A stretch of DNA of 41,663 bases from Pseudomonadota bacterium (GTDB lineage Bacteria > Pseudomonadota > Alphaproteobacteria > Rhizobiales > Xanthobacteraceae). Every line of letters begins with the position of its first letter. Position 1 is the first letter of the stretch. Positions 1 through 7,452 of this stretch are shown here, in pieces. Position numbers and translations under genes: made by a program. The stretch spans positions 1 to 41,663 of the forward strand of contig JAEWIX010000069.1 in the NCBI GenBank assembly GCA_023386885.1. Direction: 5' to 3'. The notes beneath the pieces were generated by a model. That model was not told where the DNA came from. It did no database searches and worked only from the letters and a program-made list of their open reading frames with translations.

Positions 1-136
1 CCCCGGCAACACCCCGGCCGCGGCCCGCATGGCCGGTCCTGTTGGGCAGGGTGACCGGCTTTGAACCGATGGACGATCGGGCCGCGGGTTCCCGGCTTTT
101 TCCGCACACCTGACACATTGACGTGAAGCCGCGAAG

Positions 137-161
137 TGAACTGAACCTTTCCCCGCGCGTT
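137..161 (+). promoter_or_regulatory. Weak EcfG-like promoter
   Basis: TGAAC at 137-141, 16 bases, then CGTT at 158-161. This is one mismatch from the alphaproteobacterial general-stress sigma consensus GGAAC-N16/17-CGTT. Transcription would begin near 168, which argues against a coding start at 169 and for one at 205 or 217. Confidence 0.4.
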
Positions 162-216
162 GTGACCCATGTTCGTGCCCCTTCGGGGAGCGGTTGGCGA
201 AGCGATGAGGCGGGTG

Positions 217-648
217 ATGTCTCAGATGTTTTCAGTCCAGAGGGCGATTGTTGCCGCGGCGTTGACGGTCGCTGCCGCGCCTTTTGCAATGGGTGGTGAA
301 CTGCCGGCCTGGCTGGTGCGATCGCCCACGATAGCTGCTGCGACAGCCCCGGCATCGATCGGCACTCCGGCCGACGCCGTGGAGCGTTCCGGCAAATCCG
401 ATCGCGCGGCCGTCACCCGGACTGGCGTTGCCTCGCAAACCTTCTCGATCCAGCCCACCGGTATGGACGGCACTTCGGTGCTGGTGCGGATCGTCAGTCA
501 GAAGCCGGATCGCCGGGTGAACGATAAGCCCGCGACGCTCTTGCAGCCGCGCAGCAAGGCTGCCAAGCCGCGCACCGCTTGCGAGCCGGTGGTGAGCGTA
601 CTGACCGAAGTGGCCAAGCAATTGGCGCCGGGCCGCTGCATCACCTGA
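217..648 (+). CDS. Small secreted hypothetical protein
   Basis: About 143 residues. The start is the ATG at 217, with GAGG at 207-210 six bases upstream; an in-frame ATG at 205 is the alternative. The N-terminus (hydrophobic stretch AAALTVAAAPFAMGG) looks like a signal peptide, so the product is probably periplasmic or secreted. The middle is low in features and rich in Ala, Thr and Ser. The C-terminus ends in a compact segment, ACEPVVSVLTEVAKQLAPGRC, with two cysteines that could form a disulfide. I recall similar tails in uncharacterised Bradyrhizobium proteins, but no function is known to me. A weak EcfG-like promoter lies upstream (137-161), so it may belong to the stress group that follows. 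Confidence 0.7.
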   Translation: MSQMFSVQRAIVAAALTVAAAPFAMGGELPAWLVRSPTIAAATAPASIGTPADAVERSGKSDRAAVTRTGVASQTFSIQPTGMDGTSVLVRIVSQKPDRRVNDKPATLLQPRSKAAKPRTACEPVVSVLTEVAKQLAPGRCIT

Positions 649-708
649 TGCGTTGGCATCGCGAACGCGCGGTCGATGCCGCGCGTGAGATTTCCGAATG
701 ATAATTGT

Positions 709-1146
709 TTAGGCGTCGTCGGAGCCGTCCGCTCCGCTGTCGCGTCGTGCCGCCATCAAACCCAAAGCCAGACCGCCCAGCGCGATCACCGGAAGCATCC
801 GTTTCACGCCGATGATGCGCGCCAATTGAATCCCGGTCGCGAGCAGCGCAGGGTCGGTCAGGATGCTTTGGGAGGCGCGCTTGGCGGCTTCGGCGCGTTT
901 TGCCTCCGCGCGCCGCTTTTGCTCGCCATGGACGGCCAACACCACGAGCGCCACCACGAGAAAAAGCGCCGCGCCCGCGAGACACGCGTAGATCGATCCG
1001 TACTCTCGCGAGATATAGATGAATCCGGCGGCACACAGAAAAACCAGCGCAATTACCAGTGCGATGATGTTGACGACGACGAGAGCGGAGAGGCGCAATG
1101 TCGTCGTGGTATTCGTCTTGAAATCATCGATCCATCTTTGAAACAT
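709..1146 (-). CDS. Holin-X-like (phage holin superfamily) membrane protein
   Basis: 145 residues from an ATG. Two long hydrophobic segments lie at about residues 18-47 and 52-75, followed by a charged helix rich in Lys, Arg, Glu and Ala (about 74-92), and a third hydrophobic stretch near 118-132. This is the plan of the Actinobacterial Holin-X / phage-holin family 3 proteins, which in Proteobacteria usually sit next to DUF883 genes and are not phage lysis genes. It lies 104 bases downstream of the DUF883 gene on the same strand, with a hairpin (1211-1231) between them, so the two are probably co-transcribed from the EcfG promoter at 1628-1653. The exact role is unknown; an envelope stress function is inferred. 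Confidence 0.75.
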   Translation of the reverse strand: MFQRWIDDFKTNTTTTLRLSALVVVNIIALVIALVFLCAAGFIYISREYGSIYACLAGAALFLVVALVVLAVHGEQKRRAEAKRAEAAKRASQSILTDPALLATGIQLARIIGVKRMLPVIALGGLALGLMAARRDSGADGSDDA

Positions 1147-1210
1147 GCCGCGCCCCGATATCGTTTACGCAATAAAAAGACCGCGTTGGACGGCGTGGTC
1201 AGCCGAAGAC

Positions 1211-1231
1211 CGGGGACGTCCGGCGTCCCCG
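1211..1231. other. Intercistronic hairpin
   Basis: CGGGGACG (1211-1218) and CGTCCCCG (1224-1231) form a perfect 8-bp stem with a 5-base loop, between the DUF883 and holin-like genes. No T-run follows on the minus strand, so it is more likely an mRNA-processing or attenuating hairpin than a full terminator. Confidence 0.5.
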
Positions 1232-1250
1232 CTCGGTGTGTTGGTGAGAT

Positions 1251-1595
1251 TCAACGGCGCCACGTCACGCCGATCAGAAAACCGAGGCCGACCGCCATCG
1301 CGATGGCTGCGACGGGCCGCTCGCGGATCGCGTCCTCCAGCGTTTCCTCGATGGAGGCGGCGGCATCCTGCGCGGCTTCCATGGCAGCGCTGCCACGCTC
1401 CTGCGCATCCGACAGTGCAGCGTCGACATTGCGCCGCGCCTGCCGGTAACCGCGGCGCGCCTGCTTGGTCGCTTCGCCCGAAACGGCATTGAGCGTATCG
1501 GCGATCCGTTCGGACAACTGGGTGATATCCTTTTTGACCGCGGCCAGATCCTTTTCGAAGCGCTCGGACAGGCTCTTGTCGGCTTCGCTCGCCAT
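1251..1595 (-). CDS. DUF883 (ElaB/YqjD-like) membrane-anchored protein
   Basis: 114 residues. The start is the ATG at 1595, preceded by a strong ribosome site (GAGGAGAG). A longer reading to 1655 would run through the promoter and is rejected. The protein is a long amphipathic Ala/Lys/Glu helix (residues 1-90) with one C-terminal membrane segment (AAIAMAVGLGFLIGV) ending in Trp-Arg-Arg. This is the layout of the DUF883 family, whose E. coli members ElaB and YqjD are inner-membrane proteins of stationary phase and stress, some reported to bind ribosomes. It is first in a two-gene unit with the holin-like gene. A full EcfG promoter lies 33 bases upstream of the ATG, giving a short leader of about 26 bases. 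Confidence 0.88.
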   Translation of the reverse strand: MASEADKSLSERFEKDLAAVKKDITQLSERIADTLNAVSGEATKQARRGYRQARRNVDAALSDAQERGSAAMEAAQDAAASIEETLEDAIRERPVAAIAMAVGLGFLIGVTWRR

Positions 1596-1627
1596 TCCAC
1601 TCTCCTCGGGTGACACGAATGCAGGAC

Positions 1628-1653
1628 AACGCCGCGCGATCATCCAAAGTTCC
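1628..1653 (-). promoter_or_regulatory. EcfG general-stress promoter for DUF883
   Basis: On the minus strand GGAAC (1653-1649), 17 bases, then CGTT (1631-1628). This matches the EcfG consensus exactly. It shares the string ATGGAACTTTGG with the promoter at 1958-1982. The predicted start of transcription is near 1621, about 26 bases before the DUF883 ATG. Confidence 0.75.
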
Positions 1654-1733
1654 ATGAACTGCGTCGCCTGCGGCGCTTGGCCGTCGGTGCGGTTATGCGA
1701 GATCGCGTCCCGGACGCCGCCCCGAAAATCACC

Positions 1734-1892
1734 TCAGATGCGACCGAGCAGCAAAAGGATGATCACGATGATCAGGATCGTCCCGACGATGCCTGACGGT
1801 CCGTAGCCCCACGATCGGCTGTAGCCCCAGCTGGGAACGACGCCGAGCAGGATCAGGATGAGAAGGATGATGAGGATGCTGCCGAGTGACAT
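1734..1892 (-). CDS. DUF3309 small membrane protein
   Basis: 52 residues. The ATG at 1892 has GAGG eight bases upstream. A longer in-frame reading to 1925 has no ribosome site and is rejected. The chain is two hydrophobic stretches (residues 4-18 and 35-50) joined by a Ser/Trp/Tyr/Gly-rich turn (SWGYSRSWGYGPSG). This is the DUF3309 signature: very small proteins common in Alphaproteobacteria and often found among EcfG-dependent genes. The function is unknown; an inner-membrane location is inferred. An EcfG-like promoter (1958-1982) lies 66 bases upstream. Confidence 0.88.
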   Translation of the reverse strand: MSLGSILIILLILILLGVVPSWGYSRSWGYGPSGIVGTILIIVIILLLLGRI

Positions 1893-1957
1893 GTGAACGC
1901 CCTCGCAAAGCGGCGGAAGCTCCATCGGTCAGGGACTCAAGGCCGGCCGCATCCGCT

Positions 1958-1982
1958 AACACGGACGCAGTCCCAAAGTTCC
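1958..1982 (-). promoter_or_regulatory. EcfG-type promoter for DUF3309
   Basis: On the minus strand GGAAC (1982-1978), 16 bases, TGTT (1961-1958). It differs from the consensus only at the first, less conserved base of the -10 element. The flanking string ATGGAACTTTGG is identical to that of the DUF883 promoter. Confidence 0.65.
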
Positions 1983-2066
1983 ATCCGGCGGTTCGTGCCT
2001 CCGGCAGGAACCGAGGGGCTGGGTGTGCGTTGGCTGGCGGTCGGACGACGCGATGATCTTCGCAGA

Positions 2067-2091
2067 TGAACTTTCGCAAGTGATCCGCGTC
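2067..2091 (+). promoter_or_regulatory. Degenerate EcfG-like site before DUF2865 gene
   Basis: TGAAC (2067-2071), 16 bases, CGTC (2088-2091): one mismatch in each element, but it keeps the GAACTTT core shared by neighbouring promoters. It lies 63 bases before the chosen start at 2155. Confidence 0.3.
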
Positions 2092-2154
2092 TTACTGTCC
2101 TGTCCGATGCCGTTTAAGCGTCAGCCTTTTCGAATGGCAACCTTGGAGTGCGTC

Positions 2155-2805
2155 ATGGTCACACCTGCAAAGAGATCGATGGGTCGTGGTGCGGTCTTGG
2201 CTGCGGCAGTCGTGGCATCGGGATGGGGGGCGGCACCGGCGCACGCCAATGATTTCTTCTCGATGCTGTTCGGCGGCATGACGGGTCAATCGTCATCGCC
2301 TCCATCGTTCTTCCCGTTCGGCAACGGAGAGCCGAGCGCCCCGCCCGTGCACCGTCAACGCTCGGCCTCCAGCGGCGGACGGCAGGCGTTTTGCGTGCGC
2401 ACCTGTGACGGCCGTTACTTCCCGCTGGCGTCGCCAACGGGGCAGAGCCGCACGGCGTCATGCAACGAACTCTGTCCCGCCAGCGAGACCAAGGTGTTTT
2501 ACGGCTCGAACATCGATCACGCGGCCGGCGAGAACGGCAAGAGCTATTCGTCGATGCCGAACGCCTTCCGCTATCGCGATGAAATCGTCTCCGGCTGCAC
2601 CTGCAACGGCAAGGATACGTTCGGTCTGGCCAAGATCGACATCAAGGACGATCCGACCTTGCGCAAGGGCGATATCGTCGCCGGCGAGGACGGGCTGATG
2701 GTGGCGCACAAGGCGGACAAGCGCGGCGCATCGCTGAATTTCTCGCCGGCATCGCCAGCGATCGTCGCGCGCTACGCGCGAGCACCGATCATGGCGTCGG
2801 AATAG
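2155..2805 (+). CDS. DUF2865 secreted cysteine-rich protein
   Basis: 216 residues from the ATG at 2155, with GGAG just upstream; earlier in-frame starts add a non-hydrophobic extension. Residues 8-30 form a signal peptide ending APAHA, so the product is exported. The mature part has a Pro/Ser-rich linker, then a domain with paired cysteines: FCVRTCDGRYFPL, SCNELCP and CTCNG. The stretches YGSNID and FRYRDE are typical of the DUF2865 family of Bradyrhizobiaceae. The cysteine pattern suggests three disulfides in the periplasm. The function is unknown. It stands alone between stress-type genes, with a weak EcfG-like site upstream. Confidence 0.82.
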   Translation: MVTPAKRSMGRGAVLAAAVVASGWGAAPAHANDFFSMLFGGMTGQSSSPPSFFPFGNGEPSAPPVHRQRSASSGGRQAFCVRTCDGRYFPLASPTGQSRTASCNELCPASETKVFYGSNIDHAAGENGKSYSSMPNAFRYRDEIVSGCTCNGKDTFGLAKIDIKDDPTLRKGDIVAGEDGLMVAHKADKRGASLNFSPASPAIVARYARAPIMASE

Positions 2806-2841
2806 CCGTTACTGTGGTGTGTCCGACGGGTTCCTGATCCC

Positions 2842-2866
2842 GGAACTTTTCGCGCGCGTCCGCGTT
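2842..2866 (+). promoter_or_regulatory. EcfG general-stress promoter
   Basis: GGAAC (2842-2846), exactly 16 bases, CGTT (2863-2866): a perfect consensus match for the EcfG sigma factor. It is about 73 bases before the ATG of the 51-residue membrane protein gene. Confidence 0.78.
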
Positions 2867-2938
2867 TGATCGATACTCGTTTCCACGTGCGATCAAGTCC
2901 ATCGCAAGGTCCCCCAATTTATTACTTGAGGATATCCA

Positions 2939-3094
2939 ATGCTGATCGGCATCCTGGTTACCTTCCTTGTCGTCATCCTCGTTCTGTATCTCATCAACAT
3001 GCTTCCGCTCGACGGCCGGGCCAAGCAGATTGCCCGCGTGGTGGTGATCATCATCGGCATCGTGTCGTTGCTGAAATATCTCGCGGTGTTCTAG
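2939..3094 (+). CDS. 51-residue membrane protein (Thivi_2564-like)
   Basis: This is a small gene. It starts at ATG 2939, has TTGAGGA about ten bases upstream and stops at TAG 3092-3094. Two membrane segments (residues 2-19 and 33-50) flank a polar turn with NMLPLDGRAKQIARV. The motif LPLDGR-x-KQIARVVV is what I associate with the Thivi_2564 family of small membrane proteins. No enzymatic motif is present. The gene has its own EcfG promoter and is followed directly by a strong terminator, so it is a single-gene stress transcript. Confidence 0.82.
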   Translation: MLIGILVTFLVVILVLYLINMLPLDGRAKQIARVVVIIIGIVSLLKYLAVF

Positions 3095-3106
3095 CAAGAC
3101 ACCTCA

Positions 3107-3140
3107 ACAAAAAAAGCCCCGGCGTGAGCCGGGGCTTTCG
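3107..3140. terminator. Bidirectional rho-independent terminator
   Basis: A perfect 11-bp stem (3113-3123 with 3128-3138) with a GTGA loop, flanked by an A-run on the left. Read on the minus strand it ends in a T-run and serves malate synthase; read on the plus strand it ends the small membrane protein gene. Confidence 0.9.
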
Positions 3141-3161
3141 TTTGTCAGGCATTGCTACCAA

Positions 3162-5321
3162 TCAGCCCGCCGCTTTGGCTTCACGACGGCGCGCGGTCAG
3201 GATGAACTCGGTGTAGCCGTTGGGCTGCTCGCGGCCCTTGAACACCAGATCGCACGCGGCCTGGAAGGCGACGCCGTCGAAGGTCGGCGCCATCGGCTTG
3301 TAGAGCGCGTCGCCCGCGTTTTGCTTGTCGACCACCACCGCCATGCGCTTGAGCGAATCCATCACCTGATCCTTGGTGACGACGCCGTGCTGCAGCCAGT
3401 TGGCGAGATGCTGACTCGAGATGCGCAAGGTCGCGCGATCTTCCATCAGGCCGACGTCATGAATGTCCGGCACCTTGGAGCAGCCGACACCCTGGTCGAT
3501 CCAGCGCACGACGTAACCCAGAATGCCCTGACAGTTGTTGTCGATCTCCTGCCGCACGTCGTCCGGCGCCCAGTTCGACTGCGACACCGGAATGGTGAGA
3601 ATGTCGGAGAGCTTTGCGCGCTGGCCGCCCTTCTTCAGTTCGGCCTGACGCGCGTGCACGTCGACCTGATGATAGTGCAGCGCGTGCAGCGTCGCGGCGG
3701 TCGGCGAGGGCACCCACGCGGTGGTCGCGCCGGCCTTCGGATGGCCGATCTTCTGCGCCAGCATGTCGGCCATCTTGTCGGGCGCGGCCCACATGCCCTT
3801 GCCGACTTGCGCGTGACCGGGCAGACCGTCGAGCAGGCCCATGTCGACGTTCCAGTCTTCATAGGCCTTGATCCACGGCTGCGCCTTCATGTCGTTCTTG
3901 CGGATCATCGGGCCGGCTTCCATCGAGGTGTGGATCTCGTCGCCGGTGCGATCGAGGAAGCCGGTGTTGATGAACATGATGCGGGCAGACGCATTCTGGA
4001 TGCAGGCCTTGAGGTTCACCGTGGTGCGGCGTTCCTCGTCCATGATGCCGATCTTCATAGTGTTGGCGGGCAGGCCGAGCATCGCTTCGACGCGGCCGAA
4101 CACGTCGCAGGCGAACTTCACTTCGTCCGGGCCGTGCATCTTCGGCTTGACGATGTAGATCGAGCCGGTGCGGCTGTTGCGCACCTTGCCGTTGCTCTTG
4201 AGGTCGTGCATCCCCATCAGGCCGGTGACGGCGGCGTCGAGCAGGTTCTCCGGAATTTCGTTGCCGTCGACGTCGAGCACGGCGTCGGTGAACATGTGAT
4301 GGCCGACGTTGCGCATCAGCAGCAGGCTGCGGCCGTGCAACTTCACGTCCTTGCCGTCGGGGCCGGTGTAGACGCGGTCGGCGTTGAGCGCGCGCGTCAT
4401 GGTCTTGCCGCCCTTCTCGAAGGTGTCTTCGAGCGTGCCCTTCATCAGGCCGAGCGTGTTGCGATAGACCAGCACCTTGTCTTCGGCATCGACGGCGGCG
4501 ACCGAGTCTTCCATGTCGAGAATGGTGGAGACCGCGGCTTCCATGATCATGTCGGCGACGCCGGCGGCGTCATCCTTGCCGATCGGAGAGTTGCGGTCGA
4601 TGACGATCTCGATGTGCAGCCCGTTGTTGACCAGCAGCACGGCATTCGGCTTGGCGGCGTCGCCGCGATAACCGGCGAACTGCTTCGGGTTCTTCAGCGC
4701 GACGTCGCCTTTGGCGGTCTTCGCCACCAGCGCGCCGCCCACGACGCTGTAGCCGGTGACCTCAGTGTGGCTGCCGGAGGCCAGCGGCGCGGCTTCGTCG
4801 AGGAACGCCTTGGCCTTGGCGATCACCTTGTCGCCGCGCGCCTTGCTATAGCCCTTGCCGGCTTCGCTCGGATCGTGCGGGATGGCGTCGGTGCCGTAGA
4901 AGGCGTCGTACAGGCTACCCCAGCGCGCGTTGGCGGCGTTGAGCGCGTAACGGGCGTTGGTCAGCGGCACCACGAGCTGCGGGCCGCAGATCTTGCCGAT
5001 TTCCTCGTCGACATTGGCGGTCTCGACCTGTTGCGTCGCCGGTTCGGCGCGCAGGTAGCCGATCTCCTTGAGGAAGGCCGTGTAGGCGTTGATATCGAAC
5101 GCCTTGCCCTTGTGGGCGCGATGCCAGTCGTCGATCTTGGCTTGCAGCGTATCGCGCACCGCGAGCAACTCGCGGTTTTTCGGCCCGAGATCGCGGACGA
5201 TGCCGGCGAGCCCCGCCCAGAACGCATCGGCGGATACACCCGTGCCGGGTGCGGCTTCCTTGGCGATGAAATCGTGAAGGACGGGGGCGATCTTCAGTCC
5301 GTGGGCGTCGATACGGTTCAT
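3162..5321 (-). CDS. glcB: Malate synthase G
   Basis: 719 residues, the normal length for isoform G. The start is ATG 5321 (MNRIDAHGLKIAP); the in-frame GTG at 5336 would add five residues, and the GTGAGA there is better read as the ribosome site. The enzyme condenses glyoxylate with acetyl-CoA to give malate, the second step of the glyoxylate shunt, in the cytoplasm. Family stretches are plain: DMEDSVAAVDAEDKV, GRSLLLMRNVGHHM, MHGPDEVKFA, the catalytic-barrel segment GIMDEERRTTVNLKACI, and near the C-terminus NNCQGILGYVVRWIDQGVGCSKVPD. It stands alone: isocitrate lyase is not in the window. The terminator at 3107-3140 ends it. It would be needed for growth on acetate, fatty acids or poly-hydroxybutyrate, which fits the 3-hydroxybutyrate dehydrogenase at 16.5 kb. 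Confidence 0.97.
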   Translation of the reverse strand: MNRIDAHGLKIAPVLHDFIAKEAAPGTGVSADAFWAGLAGIVRDLGPKNRELLAVRDTLQAKIDDWHRAHKGKAFDINAYTAFLKEIGYLRAEPATQQVETANVDEEIGKICGPQLVVPLTNARYALNAANARWGSLYDAFYGTDAIPHDPSEAGKGYSKARGDKVIAKAKAFLDEAAPLASGSHTEVTGYSVVGGALVAKTAKGDVALKNPKQFAGYRGDAAKPNAVLLVNNGLHIEIVIDRNSPIGKDDAAGVADMIMEAAVSTILDMEDSVAAVDAEDKVLVYRNTLGLMKGTLEDTFEKGGKTMTRALNADRVYTGPDGKDVKLHGRSLLLMRNVGHHMFTDAVLDVDGNEIPENLLDAAVTGLMGMHDLKSNGKVRNSRTGSIYIVKPKMHGPDEVKFACDVFGRVEAMLGLPANTMKIGIMDEERRTTVNLKACIQNASARIMFINTGFLDRTGDEIHTSMEAGPMIRKNDMKAQPWIKAYEDWNVDMGLLDGLPGHAQVGKGMWAAPDKMADMLAQKIGHPKAGATTAWVPSPTAATLHALHYHQVDVHARQAELKKGGQRAKLSDILTIPVSQSNWAPDDVRQEIDNNCQGILGYVVRWIDQGVGCSKVPDIHDVGLMEDRATLRISSQHLANWLQHGVVTKDQVMDSLKRMAVVVDKQNAGDALYKPMAPTFDGVAFQAACDLVFKGREQPNGYTEFILTARRREAKAAG

Positions 5322-5503
5322 AATGGGATTTCTCACGAGAACGGCGGCAAAAGGCGGATATTTGGCGCAAAACGCCGCAAAAAGCCCGTGCCGAGGCGGG
5401 TTAAGCGCCCCTTTTAGCGCTCCCCCGCTCCCGTGAGAAGGCCCCTCCGAAGGTCCAAACCGCCGGTAGCGGTATCAGCCTCCGGGGTCGGAATTGTCGC
5501 GTC

Positions 5504-7417
5504 TCAGGATGCCGCGAGGTCGGCGATGGTGTCGAGCAGCACGCCGGTGCGCGACAGCATTCGGGTAATGTCGGCGGTTGCGTCCGCGATGGCGCGGCGT
5601 GACGTGTCGATGGTGAGTTCGCTTGCACTGGGGGCCTGATAATCATTGCCGATGCCGGTGAAGCCGCTGAGATTGCCGGCGCGGGCTTTCGCATAGTGGC
5701 CCTTGGGGTCGCGGCTTTCGCAGATGTCGGCCGGTGTCGCGATGTAGATCTCGCGGAACAGATCGCCGGCGATGCGCCGCGCCGCCGCGCGGTCTTCCGT
5801 CGAGGGCGACACCGCCGCGACGATGGCGATGTGGCCGTTGCGCGCGAGATGCGCCGCGACCTCCGCCAGGCGGCGGATGTTCTCGCTGCGATCCTTTGCC
5901 GAGAAGCCGAGATCGCCATTGAGGCCGGCGCGCAGCGTGTCGCCGTCGAGCAGCACCGGCGAGCCGCCGCTCTGGAACAAACGACGCTCCAGCGCGCGCG
6001 CCAACGTCGATTTGCCGGCGCCGGGCAGGCCGGTGAACCACAGCACCGCGCCACGATGATGATAACGCGCCGCGCGCTCCTCCGGCTGCAACGCGGATTC
6101 CACCGGGACGATATCGATCGGCGCAGCGCGTTGCGCGGCGTCGATGCCGATCACCAGTCCGCCGCCGGCGATGCGACCGTCGACCTCAATGACGAGGCGG
6201 CCGGTATGCGGATTGTCGGTGTGAATATCCGCCGCCACCGGCTGCGCCAGCGCGATGTCGATTTCGCCGACATGATTGCGTGCGATTGCGGCGCTTGCGG
6301 CATTGGAGAGTTCACCGGGATCGACGGCCTTGTCGATGGCGGCGACGGTGGCGCGGCTCTCCTTGGTGCCGAGCCGCACCAGAATGGCGGCGCCGGCCGT
6401 CAGCGGCTCATCGTGCAGCCAGAAAATGCGCGCGCGCAGACGCCTGGTGGCGCGCGGCGCGCTGTTGGCGTGGCCGATGATGTCGCCGCGCTCCAGAAAC
6501 AGTTCGCGGTCCAGCGTAATGCCAACGGCATGGCCGGCATGATGACGTTCTCTGAGCGATGTCGCGGGCCAGCTTTCAACCGAACGAATTTTCGCGATCT
6601 TGCCGGCCGGCATGATGATGATTTCGTCGCCGCTGGTGAGATGACCGGACTCGATGCGGCCGGCGACGATGCGGCGGTCGTCGAATTTGTAGATCGCCTG
6701 TACCGGCAAGCGCAGCGGCAGTTGTTCCAGCGCGCGCGCCGGCTCGAATTGATCGATGGCGCCGATCGCGGTCGGCCCGTCGTGCCAATCGAGTCGCTGT
6801 GAGGCCGCGCCGACGCCGTCGCCTTCGCGCGCCGAGATCGGGATGATTGCGGTCGGCGTCACGCCGAGACCGTTGAGGTGCGCCGAGATTTCATCGCTGA
6901 TGGCCTGGAAGCGCTGTTGGTCGAAGCCGACGCGGTCCATTTTGTTGACGATCACCGCAACCTGCTTCACGCCGAGCAGATGCAGCAGGTAGCCGTGGCG
7001 GCGGGTCTGGTCGCGCACGCCCTCGAACGCATCGATCAGCAGCAGCGCCGCGTCGGCCTGTGCCGCGCCTGTAATCATGTTGCGCAAAAATTCGGCATGG
7101 CCGGGGGCGTCGATCAGCACCACGTCGCGATGCGGGGTGCGGAACCCGATCTGCGTGGTGTCGATGGTGATGCCTTGATCGCGTTCGGTTTGCAGCGAAT
7201 CGAGCAGGAACGACCATTCAAACGGCATGCCGCGCCGCTCGCTGACCGCTTTCAGCGTTTCGAACTTGCCGTCCGGCAGGCTGCCGGTTTCATGCAGCAG
7301 CCGGCCGATCAACGTCGATTTGCCGTGATCGACGTGGCCGACGATGACGATGCGCACCAGCGGGCGCGACGATGTTGCGGCGGGTGCGACGGGACGTTTG
7401 GCGACGATCATGTTCAT
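5504..7417 (-). CDS. cysNC: Bifunctional sulfate adenylyltransferase large subunit / APS kinase
   Basis: 637 residues. Residues 1-440 are the GTPase subunit of ATP sulfurylase (CysN): P-loop GHVDHGKST at 27-35, DAPGH at 103-107, NKMD at 158-161, then two beta-barrel domains. Residues about 455-637 are adenylylsulfate kinase (CysC), with P-loop GLPGAGKST at 463-471, LLDGDTLRAGLNGDLGFS and DPKGHYAKARAGNLSGFTG. Together with CysD it makes APS from sulfate and ATP, driven by GTP hydrolysis, and phosphorylates APS to PAPS. The same fusion occurs in rhizobial NodQ. In the kinase part, the usual I-S-P-x-R segment reads VSPSTEDR, so the arginine after the catalytic serine loop is shifted or lost. It follows cysD by 35 bases in one operon. 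Confidence 0.95.
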   Translation of the reverse strand: MNMIVAKRPVAPAATSSRPLVRIVIVGHVDHGKSTLIGRLLHETGSLPDGKFETLKAVSERRGMPFEWSFLLDSLQTERDQGITIDTTQIGFRTPHRDVVLIDAPGHAEFLRNMITGAAQADAALLLIDAFEGVRDQTRRHGYLLHLLGVKQVAVIVNKMDRVGFDQQRFQAISDEISAHLNGLGVTPTAIIPISAREGDGVGAASQRLDWHDGPTAIGAIDQFEPARALEQLPLRLPVQAIYKFDDRRIVAGRIESGHLTSGDEIIIMPAGKIAKIRSVESWPATSLRERHHAGHAVGITLDRELFLERGDIIGHANSAPRATRRLRARIFWLHDEPLTAGAAILVRLGTKESRATVAAIDKAVDPGELSNAASAAIARNHVGEIDIALAQPVAADIHTDNPHTGRLVIEVDGRIAGGGLVIGIDAAQRAAPIDIVPVESALQPEERAARYHHRGAVLWFTGLPGAGKSTLARALERRLFQSGGSPVLLDGDTLRAGLNGDLGFSAKDRSENIRRLAEVAAHLARNGHIAIVAAVSPSTEDRAAARRIAGDLFREIYIATPADICESRDPKGHYAKARAGNLSGFTGIGNDYQAPSASELTIDTSRRAIADATADITRMLSRTGVLLDTIADLAAS

Positions 7418-7452
7418 GGCAGGACTCTGAAAGTTCTCGGATGTCGTGAGAG

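Noticed and set aside
2..64. Possible C-terminal tail of a plus-strand gene entering the window (ends in TGA 62-64)
   Set aside because: Only about 20 codons are visible and a second frame is also open to base 113; nothing can be recognised.
709..1595. Holin-like gene as sign of a prophage
   Set aside because: Holin-X-like genes next to DUF883 are chromosomal stress genes; no other phage gene is present.
5364..5376. Small GGCG/CGCC hairpin upstream of malate synthase
   Set aside because: Four base pairs in GC-rich DNA is expected by chance.
3321..5417. 698-codon open frame on the plus strand opposite malate synthase
   Set aside because: It is a mirror of a GC-rich gene; its translation is rich in Val, His, Arg and Asp without any family motif, while the minus strand encodes a complete malate synthase G.
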